In this document: positions 59,366-64,000 of the stretch, piece after piece
Position numbering within the stretch: position 1 is the first letter of the stretch
Layout of the letters: the number at the start of each line of letters is the position of its first letter
NCBI RefSeq assembly: GCF_050908995.1
Contig: NC_135118.1
Coordinates: 15,819,501-15,883,500, forward strand
Direction: 5' to 3'
Source of the DNA: Andrena cerasifolii
Lineage: Eukaryota; Arthropoda; Insecta; Hymenoptera; Andrenidae
Length of the DNA: 64,000 nt
Made by a program: the position numbers and the translations under genes
The notes under the pieces: generated by a model
What the model was told of the DNA's origin: nothing
The model's database searches: none
Seen by the model: the letters and a program-made list of their open reading frames with translations, nothing else

Positions 59366-62300
59366 TTTGTCGATTAGAGCCAGAACGGAAAGAGATACGA
59401 TATGTTTTCGCTACCATCGTCTTGTCCTATATAATTGAAGTGTCTCGATGGAATCGTGGATCTACCGTGCAAGCCTCAACAAATCGGCGACAATCGCGGT
59501 AAGGAGCTCCCGTGCGATATTCATAGCGCATCAAAAGTGTTGATCGAGGATCTACATTGTATCGTTCGCGTCCCACTGCGTAAGCGTTCATTTCAAACGG
59601 TAGATACACCTCCGACCAGGAGGAGCAGCGAGGAACGGTCGTATCGGTGCAATCTCCTTTGTATCCCTCCCGTCGATGGACTCCCATTTTCCGTGGCAGA
59701 TATTCCGTGGCCATTCGACGCAATATTCGTATCGGGCATCGAAAGATCCGCGGCGGATAGCGAGTCTCACGGCGGTCTTCGGCCCGTCCCTGTTCCTCCT
59801 ACCGTGATGATCGTTTTCTTGTTTCCTTCGTTCTCCCTTTTCCCTTGGCACGGCCGGCTGGTACGGTCGGTAGAATCTCGCAGAGAGAAAGGGCCCCCGA
59901 TGATCGGTCGTAAAACGTAAAGGGGACTCGTAAACGGAGTGAAAAGATGTCAGAACGTAAAAGCCGAGAACAGGTCCCCGACGAGGAGGTGTGGGCGTAC
60001 GTTGCCTGCCATCCTCTCCTCTCCGTTCGCTGCTTCCTCGCCTTCTATTTCTGCCCTCCCTTCCTGCGTTCGTCTCCTTCTTCTTCTTCTTCTTCTTCCT
60101 CCTCCTCCTCCTCCTCCTCCTCCTCGCTGTTCCTTTTGCCTCTCCTCTTCGCGACATCGAGAGAAGAGTCCCCTCCATCGAGCGATCATTTCAAGCAGTC
60201 CGCTCGCAGGCACCGGGAGATCGAGAGCCGAGCGAGTGGAGTTTCGTGAAACTCGAGAGGCTGTTTCTCGGCGTCCACTACCTTTCCCACTCCTCCGCGG
60301 ACTTTATCCCCGATACTGTCTGTCGAAGGGCATTTAGGAAAGCTTAATGGCCGGTCGGTTGCGTTTTCAGGCTGATTCGCCCGGACGCGGCGTGGCGTCG
60401 GTATTCGAAGAAATCGCCGCGGCGACGGTCGTGTCGCTTTGCGTCACCGATTATGTAACCAGATTACCGGGTTTCATTATAGAGGAGAAACTAAATAGGA
60501 TCGTTGGATAGATACCGCCGCGTCCGATCCTCCAGACTTCTCGTGGGAGACAGTAAGAGCATAGGGCGAACTGGAGGGCGGACGAATCGATCCAGGCCAG
60601 CCACGAAGAAGCTTGGAATCCTGGGGACGCGATTTCGACCCGCGTCGGTAAACCGCGGACGCAACTACGGCACCAGGGGAATTTGCAGGAGGGCCGAGAG
60701 AGGATCATCGGTGAAGAATTCCAGCAGGAATGCCCTCGGGGAGGCACCTGTAACCGCGGCTCCACGGCAGAAACAGAACAGGTTGAGACATGGGCGTGGG
60801 TGGAGCGCTTGATCTTTCTCTCCCGCACGATCTGTCCATATACCGGGTGCTCCGTCCATCTGGCGATGGATTCGAACTGCTCGCGAATATGTACTTTCAG
60901 TAAACAATCCAATAAAGTACCCACGCGTTTTATCCAATATGCAAAGTGAGTGTGCATTTAGAAATTTAATTCTCCTTACTCCCCAAATCTCTGAATTCCC
61001 ATCAAATCCTAGACAATTACTCAGGTAATCTACAATCTCAGCATTTAGGTCTTCCTTTCAACGACGGCTGCTTCCAAGTGACTTCTCTCGCCCGCATCGA
61101 AACAGGAACACTTGTCATCCCCAGCACAAGGGCTGTTTTCACGTTTGCTGCTGTTGCGCGTCGTCTGTTCGTCGCCTCCTCCTATGGTAGCCCGCATCGA
61201 AGCTCGCGTGGCAAGATACGATCGACTGCCCCGTTAATTGGACAAACGCGAGAATCGCTGGTTACAAGGTGCAGCCTGAGGTGCGAACAAGGTTGTCGGT
61301 GCGTTTGAGAGCGGCTCGAAGCTGTCGCTGGGATCGTCCGTCCACCGTTCCTCCTTCGGAAAGGAAAGAGTGGCCTTAGGGCAGGCAGGCTCGCCTCGGT
61401 GGCGGTGGGACCCCGGCAAACTGCTACCAAAAAACCAGACGGGCTACCGAAGAGAAGCCGATCGCTGGTATCTACATAGGCCACGGGTAGAGAGACCGTC
61501 CACCCGTATCTCTTCTACGGGAACAGGATCAGGAGTCAGAGATGCGTCGATCGCTCCAAGTGCAGTGTCCAGATCTGATCGTCGCGAGCGTCGAGCACTG
61601 ATCACAATTATAGAATTCGAACGAACAAGCCTTTTGGGGGGGAATGAGGTTTTAGACTTCAGATCTAGCGATTGGGGATTATCTATAGCTGCTAGATTAT
61701 ATCAGGGTTAATGGCTAAGTATACTTGTGAAAAGGAAAGAGGATTCAACCAGCCTAACGTCAGGTAAACATCTTCGAAAGCGAAATGCTCTGCAACCTCC
61801 AAAGTCTCGCTCTCGTTTAGCATATCGATCGACTCTCAGCTGGTCTCCGAGGCGGCACTGTATCCTCCCGGTCGATTCTCCCTTTCGAGCTTCAATCACT
61901 CCCTTAGACAGGAGAAGTTTAAGAACGAAAAAGAGACGTCTATGAAAGCGACAGAACATCTGTCGCGCATTTTATGGACAGGTACGTTCCAGAGGAGCTG
62001 CGAGAGTAGCGCGACAGATTTTATCGTTGCTAGGAAATTACGGGTTATCGGTGGGGTGATTGACGACCCCTTTCGAATATCGAACGGTAATTAAACGGAC
62101 GGTAATTTGTGGGAAAAGCGATCGTTTGATTCGTCGAAAGAAGGCCGAATTGCTCGTAGATCTTCCAGATCGGCCTTAGAAGAAGCTGCACTTGAAGCTG
62201 AAGGTCTCATGTACGAAGCAGGAATGGCTGATTAACGGTAAGTCAATGGAAATGCATGATATAATAAAATATTTACGTTTCAAAACATTAGACGCGTTTA

Positions 62301-62385
62301 TCTCAACACCGTATTTCTTAAAACGATGGGCGAGATTTCTCAAGTTCTACTTTACCAATCGCTTTGAAACTTTATAGTTATCTTT
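59366..62385. other. GC-rich DNA, possible klu intron or upstream region, no supported exon
   Basis: The overlapping frames at 59435-60347 arise from a CTT/CCT triplet run (60075-60125) and CpG-rich sequence. No domain or RNA gene was found. Confidence 0.4.
60075..60125 (+). repeat. (CTT)n(CCT)n triplet microsatellite
   Basis: CTT repeats pass into CCT repeats. They yield poly-Ser, poly-Leu, poly-Arg or poly-Gly runs in the chance frames that cross them. Confidence 0.95.
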
Positions 62386-62581
62386 GTTATAACGCTTATT
62401 AGGCATTGACAATCCAACATTTTAAATTTTTTGATTACTATACAAAATATAAACGAAAAGGTCACACACTTTTGTCGAAATTTTACCACTATTTTTAAAA
62501 CATCTGCCATTTTGTCAATTTTCGCAAAAATTGAAATGTTGGATCGTCAATGCTTAGGAAATATATTATAGTTTATAACAT
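62386..62581. mobile_element. Short MITE-like inverted repeat
   Basis: GGCATTGACAATCCAACATT (62403-62422) pairs with AATGTTGGATCGTCAATGC (62536-62554). GTTATAA / TTATAAC further out may mark the ends. AT-rich and non-coding. Confidence 0.5.
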
Positions 62582-64000
62582 TTTTAAGGTTTTTGATACA
62601 GTTCATCCGATTTCCCAGAATCTGGCCCGCCAGTTGACCATCCCGAAAAAAAGGACATTTTAAATGGAGACATTGCACGGCGTACAAATGCTATTTTGTA
62701 AATATTCTACGCTTTTCTTATAGTTCATAATATAGTGAACTAAAATACAAAACCTTATATGAATCGATAGTTTACTTTTCTTATTATCGTCGTCTAAAAA
62801 TCGTCTGCATACAGTGTCCTAACCCTTTAAGGAGCTATACCTACGCGGACCTACGTTCCTTCCTCCTGTCACCTTCCATTTTCCCTTTTCCCCCCTAGCC
62901 CGACGGCAAGCGCAACGTTTGATCCACGGGGGTTGCAAGTATTTCCTGTCCCGCGGCTCGGGCCGCAGGCCAAGTCGAAAAATGTCCGACGTCGTCGCTG
63001 GCAAACAGCACTTTCGGCATTTTTCAATCGCGACTCATCGGCCAATAAATAACGCGCGATCGTCGCCGTTCCCCGAGAGATGCAAAAACCGACTATCATA
63101 CTTAACGTCACCAGGGAATGGTTGTAAGTATTTTATAAGGCTCGTGGAGTGCCATCGTCCGTTCCCTCCCCGTTCTCGTCCTTCTTTCGCTCGGTGGTTT
63201 CTTTGCACGAGCGATATTCCCCCGGCGAGGGGCCCACGAGCGGGAGAGGCTTCTTTTCCACGAAAACCTGTCGCCCCGGCGTGGTCCTTTTTCTCCGACA
63301 CCGGAGCGACGACTCGCGCGACGAGCCAGTTGCAGGTTGATCTAGAAAATCCCCGCGCCGGTCGCGTCCGACGGGCACGCAACGCGTCCTATGCTCCTAC
63401 GATGCGCCCGTCGGTCCGGCCTGATTTCACGCGCGCGACACGTCGTCACAATCCACGCTGCCCATTAATTATACTGCACGCCGTGGCTAGATCGCAACGA
63501 TAGCGAAATCAATTTACTTAACTCCTTGCCTGTCGCTTTTCCCGACGATATCCGGTGCAACAATTGCTTCGCTTCAGCCACGTGGAATGGGATGATTGCT
63601 ATCCGCGAGAAGGATCTCTGGTTGCTTCGTTAACACCTTTGATGGAATATAATCTGGTGCCAGGTGGTGAGGCCACAAATCAGACTCGAAGCGTAGAAAC
63701 CAATGAATGATATCAAGCAAGCGGCGCTGTCAAGCTCTCGAGGCTTCATCGAAGGATCCCTCCTCAACTGTTCTTCCCCCCGCTTTTTATGATCGAGGAA
63801 TCATCGAGAGGACACGTTCCCCGATGACTGAGCGAGCAGCGCGGCGACAGGTAGCGACCAAATCACGATTACAAGTTGGTACAGCACGGACCCCCTCCTT
63901 ACGATCTAGTTAGCGCGATCCGTCGATCCGATTGGCGTGTAATCGATTGGTCGACGTCGTTGTAAAGGGACGCTGGGAATCCGCTGAGTCAGTCTGCCAT
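62582..64000. other. AT-rich then GC-rich DNA, no supported gene
   Basis: 62582-62820 is AT-rich and perhaps a repeat remnant. The rest is CpG-rich with opposite-strand chance frames (62919-63503 plus, 63035-63382 minus). The klu 5' exon(s) were not found here. Confidence 0.4.

Noticed and set aside
59947..60347. Several overlapping frames with poly-Ser, poly-Leu and poly-Gly
   Set aside because: They all cross the CTT/CCT triplet repeat and their homopolymers follow from it.

Overview
The window looks like a hymenopteran insect nuclear chromosome, probably an ant. This rests on a GC- and CpG-rich unique background, sharply bounded AT-rich islands that are mobile elements, insect-type terminal inverted repeats (TIRs), and one coding exon for an insect-type EGR/WT1-like zinc-finger factor. 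No operons, ribosome-binding sites, plasmid, phage or CRISPR signals are present. I found no tRNA or rRNA gene by eye.

Only one host gene is well supported. It is the large 3'-terminal coding exon (minus strand, 53286-55034) of a klumpfuss (klu) orthologue, with four C2H2 fingers, a PLDLS corepressor-type motif and a 16-residue triplicated tail. Its splice acceptor is visible at 55035-55037, so the 5' exon(s), promoter and most of the introns lie at higher coordinates, perhaps beyond the window. The sequence below 53286 is the 3' UTR and then a long 3' intergenic region. Most other open frames longer than 60 codons have arginine/serine/proline-rich composition typical of chance frames in CpG-rich DNA. 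I did not call them genes.

The rest is a mosaic. GC-rich, gene-free DNA (1-1500, 2460-4600, 5910-8280, 9995-15000, 15340-17660, 18050-20640, 22330-24830, 25700-27970, 29930-32750, 33910-35400, 36800-37870, 42140-44590, 46100-53285, 56220-58300, 59400-62380, 62820-64000) is interrupted by AT-rich transposon islands. The islands include a 204-bp-arm foldback (1808-2456) and several TA-flanked elements whose ends read TA|GGG...CCC|TA (5059-5907, 9198-9592, 37876-38575, 41102-41696, 58371-59357, and possibly 32759-33906 and 39995-40280). There is also a Tc1-like element with a broken transposase and nested insertions (35413-36797), a hAT-like element nested in another repeat (44649-45510), and small MITEs at 17668-18047, 55285-56208 and 62386-62581.

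The most striking object is a 1.95-kb TA-flanked element at 27974-29925. The inner 18 bp of its left TIR has been amplified into about 62 tandem copies (27983-29100), a minisatellite apparently born from a transposon end. A 72-bp-arm GC-rich hairpin (51336-51491) about 1.8 kb beyond the klu stop codon is the best candidate for an undescribed host structured RNA.
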